Source: Streptomyces sp. NBC_00236
GTDB taxonomy: Bacteria; Actinomycetota; Actinomycetes; Streptomycetales; Streptomycetaceae
Direction of reading: 5' to 3'
DNA length: 64,000 bases
NCBI RefSeq assembly: GCF_036195045.1
Contig: NZ_CP108100.1
Span: 7,936,001-8,000,000 of the forward strand
In this document: piece after piece, positions 24,474 to 33,224 of the stretch
Position numbering within the stretch: the first letter of the stretch is position 1
Layout: each line of letters begins with the position of its first letter
Program-made: the position numbers and the translations under genes
Notes under the pieces: model-generated
What the model saw: only the letters and a program-made list of their open reading frames with translations
Told to the model about the DNA's origin: nothing
Databases searched by the model: none

Positions 24474-26138
24474 TCACATCGCCGGCACCCGGACGTACTG
24501 TTCGGTGATGTGCAGGTCGGCCTCGATGCGTCCGGCCGCCGCTCGCAGCCGGGGCAACACGTCCGTGACGCATTCCTCCAGCGTGCGGCTGCTGCTGTGC
24601 ATGGCCACGTTGACCGCCGCCACGACCGCGCCGCGGCGGTCGTGGACGGGGACGGCGACCGACCGCAGCCCGACTTCCAGCTCCTCGTCGACCAGCGCGT
24701 ACCCGTCCGCACGGACACGGTCCAGGACTGCCCGCAGCTCGTCGGATCCGGTGACGGTGTACGGGGTCAGGGCGTACGGTTCGGTCCGCGCGAGGCGGCT
24801 GTCGCGCTCCGCCTCCGGAAGCGCGGCGAGCAGCACACGGCCCATCGACGTCGCGCGTGCGGGGAAGCGCGTGCCGACCGTGATGTTGACGTTCATGATG
24901 CGGCGGGTCGCCACGCGTCCGGTGTACTGGATGTCGTCGCCGACGAGCACCGCGAGCGAGGCCGAGTCACGGACCTGTCCGGTCAGCGCGGTCAGGTGCG
25001 GCTGGGCGATCTGCGGCAGCGTCGCGACGGACAGCGGCGGGTATCCGAGGGCCAGCACGCGCGGGGTGAGGTGGTGGGACCGGTCCCGCACGGTGACGTA
25101 ACCGAGGTGCTCCAGGGTGATCAGGGCCCGCCGGGCGGTGGCCCTGGCCAGTCCGGTGGCCCGGGCCACCTCGGTCAGCGTCAGGGCGTCACGGCCCTCA
25201 CCGAAGGCGGCCAGTACGGTCAGGCCGCGGGCGAGCGACTCGTTGAACTCGCGCCCCAGTTCCTGTTTGGAGGCGCCGGTCCAGGAGGCCAGGGCCGCGG
25301 GGGAGTCCGGGGCGGCGGGCGGCGCCTGCCGGAGGTCCTGTTCCATGGCCGCCGCGGCCGTCAGCACCCGGGGCAGCAGGGTGTCGCGCAGAGCGGCCGC
25401 GGTGTGCCGGCTGGTGTGGCTCACGACGCTGACGAGGCAGGCCACATGGCCGTCGGGGGAGCGGACCGGTGCGGCGAGGGCGACGAGTCCGGGCTCGATC
25501 AACTGGTCGTCGAGTGCCCAGCCGTCGCGGCGCGCCCGCTCCGCCCGTGCGGCGAACTCCTTCTCGTCCGGGGGCGAATGCGGGGGGACGGCGGCGAAGG
25601 TCAGGCCCTCCGGATCCGTGGCCCGCCGCTCCCGCCACCGCTGCCACTCCCGGGCATCCCAGCCGGCCGCCAACAGCGGCCCTGGGGCGGTGCGTTCGAC
25701 GGGCAGCAGGTCCCCGATCCGGAAGCTGAGCGACATCGCGCGACGCCGGGTGGCCTGATGGACGAAGCGGATGCCGTCGCCGTCGCCGACCGCGAGGGAC
25801 ACCGACTCGTCGAGTTCGTCGGCCAGCGCGTCGGCGCGCCCGCCGAGCAGCGACGGGAGGCGGAGAGCGGAGAGAAAGGCGTTGCCCAGCTCCATCAGGC
25901 GCGGCGCGAGCGTGACGTCGCGCCCGTCCATCCGCACGTACTCCATGCGGGCCAGGGTCGCGGTGATCCGGTCGACCGTGGACCGGGCCAGACCGGTCGC
26001 CCGCTCGATCGCGCTGGGGCTCATCGCCCCGCCCTCGTCGGTGAGCCGGCGCAGGACCGCGATGCCGCGCATGAGCGGGGCGACGGCTTCGGCCGGTGCC
26101 GGCGTCTCGGTCTGCTGGAGCGTGTGGGTCGGTGGCAT
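24474..26138 (-). CDS. Double IclR-type regulator of the pca (protocatechuate) genes
   Basis: A 554-residue protein containing two complete IclR modules in tandem. Module 1 has its HTH at about residues 22-75 (LMRGIAVLRRL ... SPSAIERATGLARSTVDRI) and an effector domain to about 265. Module 2 has its HTH at about residues 305-365 (LARGLTVLAAF ... LTEVARATGLARATARRAL) and a second effector domain. Single IclR proteins are about 250 residues, so this is a fusion or internal duplication; such double-IclR regulators occur beside streptomycete pca clusters. It is divergent from pcaI, 190 bp away. The ATG at 26138 follows GGAGAG. It probably senses a ketoadipate-pathway intermediate. Confidence 0.87.
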   Translation of the reverse strand: MPPTHTLQQTETPAPAEAVAPLMRGIAVLRRLTDEGGAMSPSAIERATGLARSTVDRITATLARMEYVRMDGRDVTLAPRLMELGNAFLSALRLPSLLGGRADALADELDESVSLAVGDGDGIRFVHQATRRRAMSLSFRIGDLLPVERTAPGPLLAAGWDAREWQRWRERRATDPEGLTFAAVPPHSPPDEKEFAARAERARRDGWALDDQLIEPGLVALAAPVRSPDGHVACLVSVVSHTSRHTAAALRDTLLPRVLTAAAAMEQDLRQAPPAAPDSPAALASWTGASKQELGREFNESLARGLTVLAAFGEGRDALTLTEVARATGLARATARRALITLEHLGYVTVRDRSHHLTPRVLALGYPPLSVATLPQIAQPHLTALTGQVRDSASLAVLVGDDIQYTGRVATRRIMNVNITVGTRFPARATSMGRVLLAALPEAERDSRLARTEPYALTPYTVTGSDELRAVLDRVRADGYALVDEELEVGLRSVAVPVHDRRGAVVAAVNVAMHSSSRTLEECVTDVLPRLRAAAGRIEADLHITEQYVRVPAM

Positions 26139-26328
26139 CGGCTCTCCGTCGGGCGTGGTGGGGACACAGTAGTGAACACCGGCAGGTGGGGGCGTGCGCC
26201 CGGCCGCTGGGGGACGCCGACCGTTGACAGGGCACCGGGCGGGCGGCAGACTCCGTGCCAAGAATAGTGAAAGAAACTTCACTCTGCGAACAAGCGCGAT
26301 CAGGCGCGAACAAGTGAGGAACGGTCCC

Positions 26329-27114
26329 ATGGACAAGGTGGTCGCCTCCGCCGCGCAAGCCGTGGCCGACGTGCCGGACGGCGCCTCGGTCGCGGTGGGC
26401 GGCTTCGGGCTCAGCGGTGTCCCCGACGCGCTGATAGCGGCCCTCCACGAGCGGGGCACCGGGGACCTGCGCGTCGTGTCCAACAACTGCGGCGCGCAGG
26501 ACTCCGGGCTCGCGGTCCTGCTGGCCGCCGGTCGGATCAGCAGGGTCACCGGCTCGTACATCGGCGGCAACAAGGAGTTCGGCCGCCAGTACCTGGCCGG
26601 CGAGCTGGAACTCGAACTCATCCCGCAGGGCACCCTCGCCGAGCGGCTGCGCGCCGGCGGGGCGGGCATCCCCGCCTTCTACACCCCGGCCGGAGTCGGC
26701 ACCCTCGTCGCCGACGGCGGCATGCCCTGGCGCTACGACGGGAATGGCGGCGTCGCCATCACCTCTCCGGCCAAGGAGGTACGCGACTTCGACGGCACCC
26801 CCTACGTGATGGAGCGCGGCATCCGCACGGACTTCGCGCTCGTCAGGGCGGCCAGGGGGGACCGGCACGGCAACCTCGTCTTCAACAAGGCGTCCCGCAA
26901 CTTCAACCCGCTCGCCGCCATGGCGGGCCGCATCACGATCGCCGAGGTCGAGGAACTGGTCGAACCCGGCGAGATCGACCCCGACCACGTGCACCTGCCC
27001 GGCATCTTCGTCCGGCGCGTGGTCGCACTGACCCCGGAGCAGGCCGCCGACAAGAAGATCGAACAGCGCACCGTGACACCACGGACCCACCCGGACGAGG
27101 ACGGCCACCGATGA
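26329..27114 (+). CDS. pcaI: 3-oxoadipate CoA-transferase subunit alpha (PcaI)
   Basis: A 261-residue alpha subunit of the succinyl-CoA:3-oxoadipate CoA-transferase, with [16 protein letters not shown] near the N-terminus and [17 protein letters not shown] in the middle. With PcaJ it transfers CoA from succinyl-CoA to beta-ketoadipate, the penultimate step of protocatechuate degradation. The ATG at 26329 follows GTGAGGA at 26314-26320; an open frame reaches back to 26194 but has no site or conserved sequence. The stop overlaps the pcaJ start by four bases. Confidence 0.93.
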   Translation: MDKVVASAAQAVADVPDGASVAVGGFGLSGVPDALIAALHERGTGDLRVVSNNCGAQDSGLAVLLAAGRISRVTGSYIGGNKEFGRQYLAGELELELIPQGTLAERLRAGGAGIPAFYTPAGVGTLVADGGMPWRYDGNGGVAITSPAKEVRDFDGTPYVMERGIRTDFALVRAARGDRHGNLVFNKASRNFNPLAAMAGRITIAEVEELVEPGEIDPDHVHLPGIFVRRVVALTPEQAADKKIEQRTVTPRTHPDEDGHR

Positions 27115-27758
27115 GCTGGAACCGCCAGGAGATGGCCGCCCGCGCGGCCACCGAGCTCCGCGACGGCGAGTACGTCAACCTGGGCATCGGCCTTCCGACG
27201 CTGATCCCCAACCACCTGCCCGCCGGTGTGCACGTCGTGCTCGAGTCCGAGAACGGCATTCTGGGCACCGGCCCCTTCCCGTACGACGAGGACGTCGATC
27301 CCGACCTGATCAACGCGGGCAAGGAAACGGTGACCGTCCTGCCGGGGGCCTCGTTCTTCGACTCGGCGCTCTCCTTCGGCATGATCCGCGGCGGGCACAT
27401 CGACACGGCCGTGCTCGGCGCCATGCAGGTGTCCGCCCGCGGCGACCTCGCCAACTGGGCCGTTCCCGGAAAGCTCGTGACCGGGATCGGCGGCGCCATG
27501 GACCTCGTGCACGGCGCCCGCCGCGTCATCGTGACGATGACCCACACGGCCAAGGACGGCAGCCCGAAGATCGTCGACGAGTGCACCCTCCCGCTCACCG
27601 GCCGGGCCTGCGTCCACCGGATCATCACGGACCTCGCCGTGCTCGACGTGACCCCCGCCGGGCTGGCCCTGGTGGAGACCGCACCCGGCGTCGACGTCGC
27701 GGAGGTGCTCGCCCGGACCGCCGCCCCGGTCCTCGTCACCGAAGAGACCACGCCGTGA
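27111..27758 (+). CDS. pcaJ: 3-oxoadipate CoA-transferase subunit beta (PcaJ)
   Basis: A 215-residue beta subunit. [14 protein letters not shown] is the family N-terminal motif, and [11 protein letters not shown] carries the glutamate that forms the CoA thioester intermediate. It is translationally coupled to pcaI. The next gene is pcaH only 43 bp later, with no pcaF thiolase between, although pcaF follows pcaJ in the published Streptomyces order pcaIJFHGBL. Confidence 0.94.
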   Translation: MSWNRQEMAARAATELRDGEYVNLGIGLPTLIPNHLPAGVHVVLESENGILGTGPFPYDEDVDPDLINAGKETVTVLPGASFFDSALSFGMIRGGHIDTAVLGAMQVSARGDLANWAVPGKLVTGIGGAMDLVHGARRVIVTMTHTAKDGSPKIVDECTLPLTGRACVHRIITDLAVLDVTPAGLALVETAPGVDVAEVLARTAAPVLVTEETTP

Positions 27759-27801
27759 GCGGGCAGCCGCCCCGTACCAAAAAAAGGAAGCACCCGCACC
27801 C

Positions 27802-28599
27802 ATGAGTAACCCGACCGTTCCGGCCGGTCCCCGCGCCCTGACCCAGGCCGACATCACCGCCGAGATCACCGCGGCGCGCACGGACTACGCCACGTCGCTG
27901 GCCGGCGGCGCACCCGTGCGCCCGCACCCCGCCCGGGACTACGCGCCCTACCGCAGCAGTACCCTGCGGCACCCGAAGCAGCCACTGATCCCGATGGGCG
28001 CCGGCCCGGAGGCCGTCGAGCTGACCGGGCCCGTCTTCGGCGTCACCGACATCACCGAACTCGACCACGACCTGACCAGGCAGCACCAGGGAGAGCCGCT
28101 GGGGGAGCGGATCACGGTCACCGGGCGGGTCCTCGACCGGTCGGGCCGCCCCGTGCGCGGCCAGCTCGTCGAGATCTGGCAGGCCAACGCGTCGGGCCGG
28201 TACGCGCACCTGCGCGACCAGCACCCCGCCCCCCTCGACCCGAACTTCACCGGCGTGGGACGCTGCCTGACCGACGATCAGGGCGGGTACTCCTTCGTCA
28301 CCGTCAAGCCGGGCGCCTACCCCTGGCGCAACCACACCAACGCGTGGCGCCCCGCGCACATCCACTTCTCGCTGTTCGGGGCCGCGTTCACGCAGCGTCT
28401 GATCACCCAGATGTACTTCCCGGGCGATCCGCTCTTCGCCTACGACCCGATCCTCCAGTCCGTCACCGACGACGACGCCCGAGGCCGTCTCGTCGCGGCG
28501 TACGACCACGAACTGTCCACCCCCGAATGGTCGCTGGGCTACCGCTGGGACATCGTTCTCGACGGCCCGTCCGCCACCTGGATCGAGGAGGGCCGCTGA
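27802..28599 (+). CDS. pcaH: Protocatechuate 3,4-dioxygenase beta subunit (PcaH)
   Basis: A 265-residue beta subunit of the intradiol ring-cleaving dioxygenase. The N-terminal HPARDYAPYRSSTLRHPKQPL and GQLVEIWQANASGRYAH are family blocks. PGAYPWRNHTNAWRPAHIHFSLFG carries the non-haem Fe(III) ligands (a Tyr and the HxH pair). It opens protocatechuate to beta-carboxymuconate. It overlaps the pcaG start by one base (TGATG). The ribosome-binding site AAGGAAG lies in a run of seven A, unusual in this GC-rich DNA. Confidence 0.95.
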   Translation: MSNPTVPAGPRALTQADITAEITAARTDYATSLAGGAPVRPHPARDYAPYRSSTLRHPKQPLIPMGAGPEAVELTGPVFGVTDITELDHDLTRQHQGEPLGERITVTGRVLDRSGRPVRGQLVEIWQANASGRYAHLRDQHPAPLDPNFTGVGRCLTDDQGGYSFVTVKPGAYPWRNHTNAWRPAHIHFSLFGAAFTQRLITQMYFPGDPLFAYDPILQSVTDDDARGRLVAAYDHELSTPEWSLGYRWDIVLDGPSATWIEEGR

Positions 28600-29213
28600 T
28601 GTCCGCCGTCATACCCGCCACCGCGCCCGGTGCCTCGTCCCGAGGGCTCCCGCCCACCCCGTCCCAGACCGTCGGCCCCTTCTACGGGTACGCCCTGCCC
28701 TTCCCGGGCGGCGGCGACATCGCGCCTCCCGGCCGAGCCGGCACGGTGGTACTGCACGGCCACGTCCTCGACGGGGCCGGTGAACCGGTGCCCGACGCCC
28801 TGATCGAGGTCTGGCAGCCCGCACCAGACGGCTCCCGGCGCGGGGCGCCCGGCTCGCTGCGCCGCGACCCCGTCACCGGGGCGGTCATCGGCCGCCACGG
28901 AGTCGCGTTCACGGGCTTCGGCCGGGTGCCGACGGACGCCGACGGCCACTACACCGTCACGACGCTGCCGCCGGGCGGAGTCCCGTACCTCGCGATCGTC
29001 GTCTTCGCCCGCGGTCTGACGCACCACCTGCACACCCGCGCCTACCTGCACGACGCCGCCGGTCTCGACCGGGACGGGCTGCTCGCGGACCTTCCCGGGG
29101 AGCGGCGGGCCACCCTCCTCACCACGCCGGAGGACACCGGCGTCCACCGATTCGACATCCGTCTGCAGTACGACGGCGTACATGAGGAGACGGTCTTCCT
29201 TGACTTCGGGTGA
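28599..29213 (+). CDS. pcaG: Protocatechuate 3,4-dioxygenase alpha subunit (PcaG)
   Basis: A 204-residue alpha subunit with TPSQTVGPFYGYALPF, the standard N-terminal motif, and DALIEVWQPAPDGS. It also shows RGLTHHLHTRAYLHD, where the alpha chain keeps the fold but not the full iron site. It assembles with PcaH. The ATG overlaps the pcaH stop. Its 3' end overlaps the likely start of pcaB by about 30 bp. Confidence 0.94.
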   Translation: MSAVIPATAPGASSRGLPPTPSQTVGPFYGYALPFPGGGDIAPPGRAGTVVLHGHVLDGAGEPVPDALIEVWQPAPDGSRRGAPGSLRRDPVTGAVIGRHGVAFTGFGRVPTDADGHYTVTTLPPGGVPYLAIVVFARGLTHHLHTRAYLHDAAGLDRDGLLADLPGERRATLLTTPEDTGVHRFDIRLQYDGVHEETVFLDFG

Positions 29214-30696
29214 CGAGGCGGCGAACCCCGGCCCGGCGGCTCCGGGTGACGTGGTGAATGCCGGCCCGGCGGCTTCGGCTGACGCGGCGGCGGACGTCGG
29301 CCTGCTGGCACCCGTCCGCGCCGGTACGGCGGTCGAGGACGCGACGGGCGACGCCGCATACGTACGCGCCCTGCTCGACGCCGAGACGGCGCTCGTCCGC
29401 GCCCAGGAATCACTCGGCCACGCCCCGGCCGGAACCGCGGACACCGTCGCGTCGGCCGCCGCCGACGCCACCCGGTTCGACGCGCGCTCCCTGGCGCTGC
29501 GGGCCCGTTCGGGTGGGAACCCGGTCATCCCGCTGGCCGCCGACCTGACGGCCGTGGTCGCCGAACGGTCCGAGGACGCCGCCGCCCATGTCCACCGGGG
29601 CGCGACCAGCCAGGACATCCTCGACACCGCCGCCATGCTGGTGGCGTCCGAGGCCCTGCGGCTGATCCTGGCCGACCTGGACCGAGCCGCCGCAGCTCTC
29701 GCGCTCACCGCCGCCGCGCACCGGGACACGCCGATGGCGGGCCGCACCCTCACCCAGCACGCCGTGCCCACGACCTTCGGCCTGAAGGCGGCGGGCTGGC
29801 GCAGTCTGGTCCTCGATGCCCGCGACCGGATCGCGACGGTCCTGGACACCCTTCCGGTGCAACTGGGCGGCGCGGCAGGGACGCTGGCCGCCTTCGCGGC
29901 CTTCGCGGAGCCCGGGAAGCCGGTCGCGGACGAGCTCCCGGCGACGGACCGGGACACCGGCCTCAACCTCGTCGCGGCGTATGCCGACGCGACGGGGCTG
30001 AAGGTGCCCCCACTGCCCTGGCACACCCTGCGCACCCCCCTCGCCGACCTCGCCGGAGCGCTGGCCTTCACCGCCGGGGCGCTCGGGAAACTCGCCGCGG
30101 ACGTCCTCGTCCTCTCCCGCACCGAGATCGGTGAGGTCTCCGAGAGCACCGGCGGCGGCTCGTCGGCGATGCCGCACAAGGCCAATCCGGCCCGTGCCGT
30201 CCTGATCGCCTCGGCCGCCCGCCAGGTCCCCGTGCTGGCAGGGATCCTGTACGGGGCACTCGCCGCCGAGGACGAGCGCCCGCCCGGAGCCTGGCATGCC
30301 GAATGGCAGCCCCTGCGGGAGGCGCTGCGCACGGTGGGAGGAGCCGCCGACGCGGCGGCCGCCCTGACCGAGGGGCTGCGGGTCCACCCCGGGCGCATGC
30401 GTGCGAACCTCGGCGCGACCGGTGGACTGATCGTCAGCGAACGGCTCACCGCCGTCCTCTCGGCCAGGATGGGAAGGGCCGCGGCCCGTACGGCGGTGAC
30501 CGGGGGAGCCGCCCGCGCGGCCCGCGAGGGAACCCCCCTCCACGAAGTCCTCGCCCAGGACCCCGCACTGGCGGGCATCGTGTCGCCGGACGAGCTGCGG
30601 ACCCTCACCGACCCGTCCGGATACACGGGATCGGCCGGCCTTCTCGTCGACCGAGCGCTGCGCCGGCACCACGACGGGGCGACCGTTCCGGAATGA
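29182..30696 (+). CDS. pcaB: 3-carboxy-cis,cis-muconate cycloisomerase (PcaB)
   Basis: A fumarase/aspartase-superfamily enzyme (504 residues from the ATG at 29182). GGSSAMPHKANPARAVL is the superfamily signature loop, and HRGATSQDILDTA is the second conserved block. It lactonises beta-carboxymuconate to gamma-carboxymuconolactone. The start is uncertain: ATG at 29182 gives a 40-residue low-complexity leader, while a TTG at 29200 with GGAG 10 bases upstream is equally plausible. The conserved fold begins near VGLLAPVRAGTAVED. Residues about 14-35 contain a duplicated 11-residue Ala/Pro unit. Confidence 0.92.
   Translation: MRRRSSLTSGDEAANPGPAAPGDVVNAGPAASADAAADVGLLAPVRAGTAVEDATGDAAYVRALLDAETALVRAQESLGHAPAGTADTVASAAADATRFDARSLALRARSGGNPVIPLAADLTAVVAERSEDAAAHVHRGATSQDILDTAAMLVASEALRLILADLDRAAAALALTAAAHRDTPMAGRTLTQHAVPTTFGLKAAGWRSLVLDARDRIATVLDTLPVQLGGAAGTLAAFAAFAEPGKPVADELPATDRDTGLNLVAAYADATGLKVPPLPWHTLRTPLADLAGALAFTAGALGKLAADVLVLSRTEIGEVSESTGGGSSAMPHKANPARAVLIASAARQVPVLAGILYGALAAEDERPPGAWHAEWQPLREALRTVGGAADAAAALTEGLRVHPGRMRANLGATGGLIVSERLTAVLSARMGRAAARTAVTGGAARAAREGTPLHEVLAQDPALAGIVSPDELRTLTDPSGYTGSAGLLVDRALRRHHDGATVPE
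29221..29286 (+). repeat. Two 33-bp tandem units inside the 5' end of pcaB
   Basis: Units at 29221-29253 and 29254-29286 share the core CCGGCCCGGCGGCT and the TGACG near their ends; they encode ANPGPAAPGDV and VNAGPAASADA. The repeat is in frame and lies in a region the enzyme fold does not need. Confidence 0.7.
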
Positions 30697-30823
30697 CGCG
30701 CAGACCGTACACAACGACCCCGACCCGCACCGGCTGTCCGGCGACGGCACGCCCGCACCGCGCACTCCCGGCAGCTGCCGCCGGGAACTCATCGCATCCG
30801 GCACCGGCCGGACCAGGAGCCCC

Positions 30824-32020
30824 ATGACCACCCCGACCGCACCCACAGCACGCCTGCTCCACCACCAGGTGGACGGCCCGCTCTCCGGACCGCCCCTCGT
30901 CCTCGGGCCGTCCCTCGGCACCGCTCTGTCCGTCTGGGACGCACAGAGCGCCGGCCTGGCCCGCGACCACCGCGTCGTCCGCTGGGACCTGCCCGGCCAC
31001 GGCGGTACCCCCGCCGCGCTGTTCCCCGCCGGCGGCGGCGTCGCGGAGCTGGGCCGCCAGGTCCTCCGCCTGGCCGACGCCCTCGGCATCGAGCGGTTCG
31101 CGTACGCGGGCATATCCCTCGGTGGCGCGGTCGGCGCCTGGCTGGCCGTCCACCACCCGGACCGGGTCACCTCGCTCGCGCTCGTCTGCTCCTCGGCGCG
31201 CTTCGGCGAACCGGAGTCCTGGCGCGAGCGCGCCGCCCTCGTACGGACCGAAGGCATCGGACCGGTGGCCGGCACCGCGGCGGGCCGCTGGTTCACCGCG
31301 GACTTCGCCGACAGCCCCGCGGCCCGCGCCGTCCTGACCGGCCTGCACGACGTCGACCCCCACGCGTACGCCTCGCTGTGCGACGCCCTCGCCGCGTACG
31401 ACCTGCGCGGTGAACTGGCGGGCATCACCGCCCCCACCCTCGTCGTGGCGGGCCGCGACGACCCCGCGACGCCGGTCGCCCACGCCCGCGAACTGGCCGA
31501 CACCATCCCCGGCTCGACCCTGGTCGAACTTCCGGGCGCCTCGCACCTGGCCAACGTCGAACGGCCCGCACCCGTAACAGCGGCGCTGCGCAGCCACTTC
31601 ACGGCCGGGGCCATGACAGCCACCGACGACGCCTCCCGCCACGGCGCCGGCCTCGCCGTGCGCCGTACCGTCCTCGGTGACGCGCACGTCGACCGGGCGA
31701 TCGCCCGGACCACCCCCTTCACCGCCGTCTTCCAGGACTTCATCACCCGCTACGCCTGGGGCGAGGTGTGGACCAGGCCCGGTCTCGACCACCGGACCCG
31801 GCGCTGCCTCACCCTCACCGCCCTGGTGGCCCTCGGCCACCACGAAGAACTGGCCATGCACCTGCGGGCCGCGCTCGTCAGCGGCGACCTCACACCCGAG
31901 GACGTCCAGGAGGTACTGCTCCAGGCCGCCGTCTACTGCGGAGTCCCGGCGGCCAACGCCGCGTTCGCCGCGGCGGACCGGATCCTCACCGAAATCAGCC
32001 ACAGCGCAGAGGAGAAGTAG
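30824..32020 (+). CDS. pcaL: Fused 3-oxoadipate enol-lactonase / 4-carboxymuconolactone decarboxylase (PcaL)
   Basis: A 398-residue two-domain enzyme. Residues 1-265 are an alpha/beta hydrolase (GPSLGTALSVWDAQ, nucleophile elbow GISLGGAVG, late catalytic block LVVAGRDDPATPV and GASHLANVE). Residues about 275-398 are the decarboxylase (RTVLGDAHVDRAI, FQDFITRYAWGEVW, LTALVALGHHEELAMHL, VYCGVPAANAAF). The fusion, called PcaL in actinomycetes, carries out decarboxylation and lactone hydrolysis to give beta-ketoadipate. It is 127 bp after pcaB, in the same direction, and 3 bp before pobA. Confidence 0.94.
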   Translation: MTTPTAPTARLLHHQVDGPLSGPPLVLGPSLGTALSVWDAQSAGLARDHRVVRWDLPGHGGTPAALFPAGGGVAELGRQVLRLADALGIERFAYAGISLGGAVGAWLAVHHPDRVTSLALVCSSARFGEPESWRERAALVRTEGIGPVAGTAAGRWFTADFADSPAARAVLTGLHDVDPHAYASLCDALAAYDLRGELAGITAPTLVVAGRDDPATPVAHARELADTIPGSTLVELPGASHLANVERPAPVTAALRSHFTAGAMTATDDASRHGAGLAVRRTVLGDAHVDRAIARTTPFTAVFQDFITRYAWGEVWTRPGLDHRTRRCLTLTALVALGHHEELAMHLRAALVSGDLTPEDVQEVLLQAAVYCGVPAANAAFAAADRILTEISHSAEEK

Positions 32021-32023
32021 ACC

Positions 32024-33199
32024 GTGCACACGACCGTAGGGATCATCGGCGGCGGACCGGCGGGACTCCTGCTCGCCCGTCTGCTGCACCGCGCAGGCAT
32101 CGACTACGTGGTCCTGGAGAGCCGGGACCGCGCCTACGTCGAACAGCGTCAGCGCGCCGGCATCCTCGAACAGTCCACCGTCGACGCCCTCCGTGAGGCC
32201 GGTGCCGCCCAGCGCCTCGACGTCGAGGGCCTGGTGCACGACGGGATCGAGCTGCGGTGGGACGGCCGGTCCCACCGCGTCGACTTCCCCTCGCTCACCG
32301 ACGGCCGACGGGTATGGGTCTACGCCCAGACCGAGGTCGTCAAGGACCTCATAGCCCTGCAACTGGCGGACGGTGCACCGCTGTTCTTCGGAGCCGAGGT
32401 CACGTCGGTCGAAGGGGCCGACACCGGCCGGCCGACCGTCCACTACACCCGCGAAGGCCGCGACGAGGTCCTGACCTGTGACTACGTGGTGGGCTGCGAC
32501 GGATTCCACGGCGTCACCCGGGCCGCGATTCCCGCCGGCGTGCAGCGGACGTACGACCGGGTGTACCCGTACTCCTGGCTGGGGATCCTGGCCGACGTAC
32601 CGCCGTCCTGCGACGAACTGATCTACGCCCACTCGCCCCGCGGGTTCGCCCTGCACAGCATGCGGTCGCCCGAGGTCAGCCGGCTCTACCTCCAGGTGCC
32701 GGTCGGCACCGACCCCGCCGACTGGTCCGACGAACGGATCTGGGACGAGCTCGACGCACGCTTCGCCGTCGACGGGGACTGGGAACTGCGGCGCGGCCCC
32801 ATCACGGCGAAGTCCGTGCTGCCCATGCGCAGTTCTGTCACGGAGCCGATGCGGCACGGCCGGTTGTTCCTCGCCGGAGATGCCGCGCACATCGTCCCGC
32901 CCACCGGCGCGAAGGGGCTCAACCTGGCGGCGGCCGACGTCGTCGTGCTGGCCCGCGCCCTGGTACGGCAGCACACGACCGGTGCGTCCGACCTGCTGGA
33001 CGCCTACTCGGACACATGCCTGCGCCGGGTGTGGCGGGCCGAGCACTTCTCGTACTTCATGACCACCACGCTCCACACCGACCCGGACCAGAGCGGCTTC
33101 GACACCCGGCTGCAGGTCTCGCAGCTGGACAGGATCGCCGCCTCGCCGCACGCCGCCGCCGAACTCGCGCAGAACTACGCCGGACTGCCCCTGCCGTAG
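32024..33199 (+). CDS. pobA: 4-hydroxybenzoate 3-monooxygenase (PobA)
   Basis: A 391-residue flavoprotein hydroxylase. GGGPAGLLLARLLHRAGIDYVVLE is the FAD-binding GxGxxG region, and DYVVGCDGFHGVTR is the second FAD/NAD(P)H motif. GDAAHIVPPTGAKGLNLAAAD binds the FAD ribityl chain and is characteristic of PobA. It converts 4-hydroxybenzoate to protocatechuate, feeding the dioxygenase upstream. The GTG at 32024 comes 3 bases after the pcaL stop, with AGAGGAGAAG as ribosome-binding site. Confidence 0.94.
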   Translation: MHTTVGIIGGGPAGLLLARLLHRAGIDYVVLESRDRAYVEQRQRAGILEQSTVDALREAGAAQRLDVEGLVHDGIELRWDGRSHRVDFPSLTDGRRVWVYAQTEVVKDLIALQLADGAPLFFGAEVTSVEGADTGRPTVHYTREGRDEVLTCDYVVGCDGFHGVTRAAIPAGVQRTYDRVYPYSWLGILADVPPSCDELIYAHSPRGFALHSMRSPEVSRLYLQVPVGTDPADWSDERIWDELDARFAVDGDWELRRGPITAKSVLPMRSSVTEPMRHGRLFLAGDAAHIVPPTGAKGLNLAAADVVVLARALVRQHTTGASDLLDAYSDTCLRRVWRAEHFSYFMTTTLHTDPDQSGFDTRLQVSQLDRIAASPHAAAELAQNYAGLPLP

Positions 33200-33224
33200 G
33201 CGCGGTCCCACCAGGAGGATCTCC

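Noticed and set aside
30303..30827. 174-codon frame bridging pcaB and pcaL
   Set aside because: Its first part is an out-of-frame reading of pcaB and the rest is Pro/Arg-rich; no independent support.
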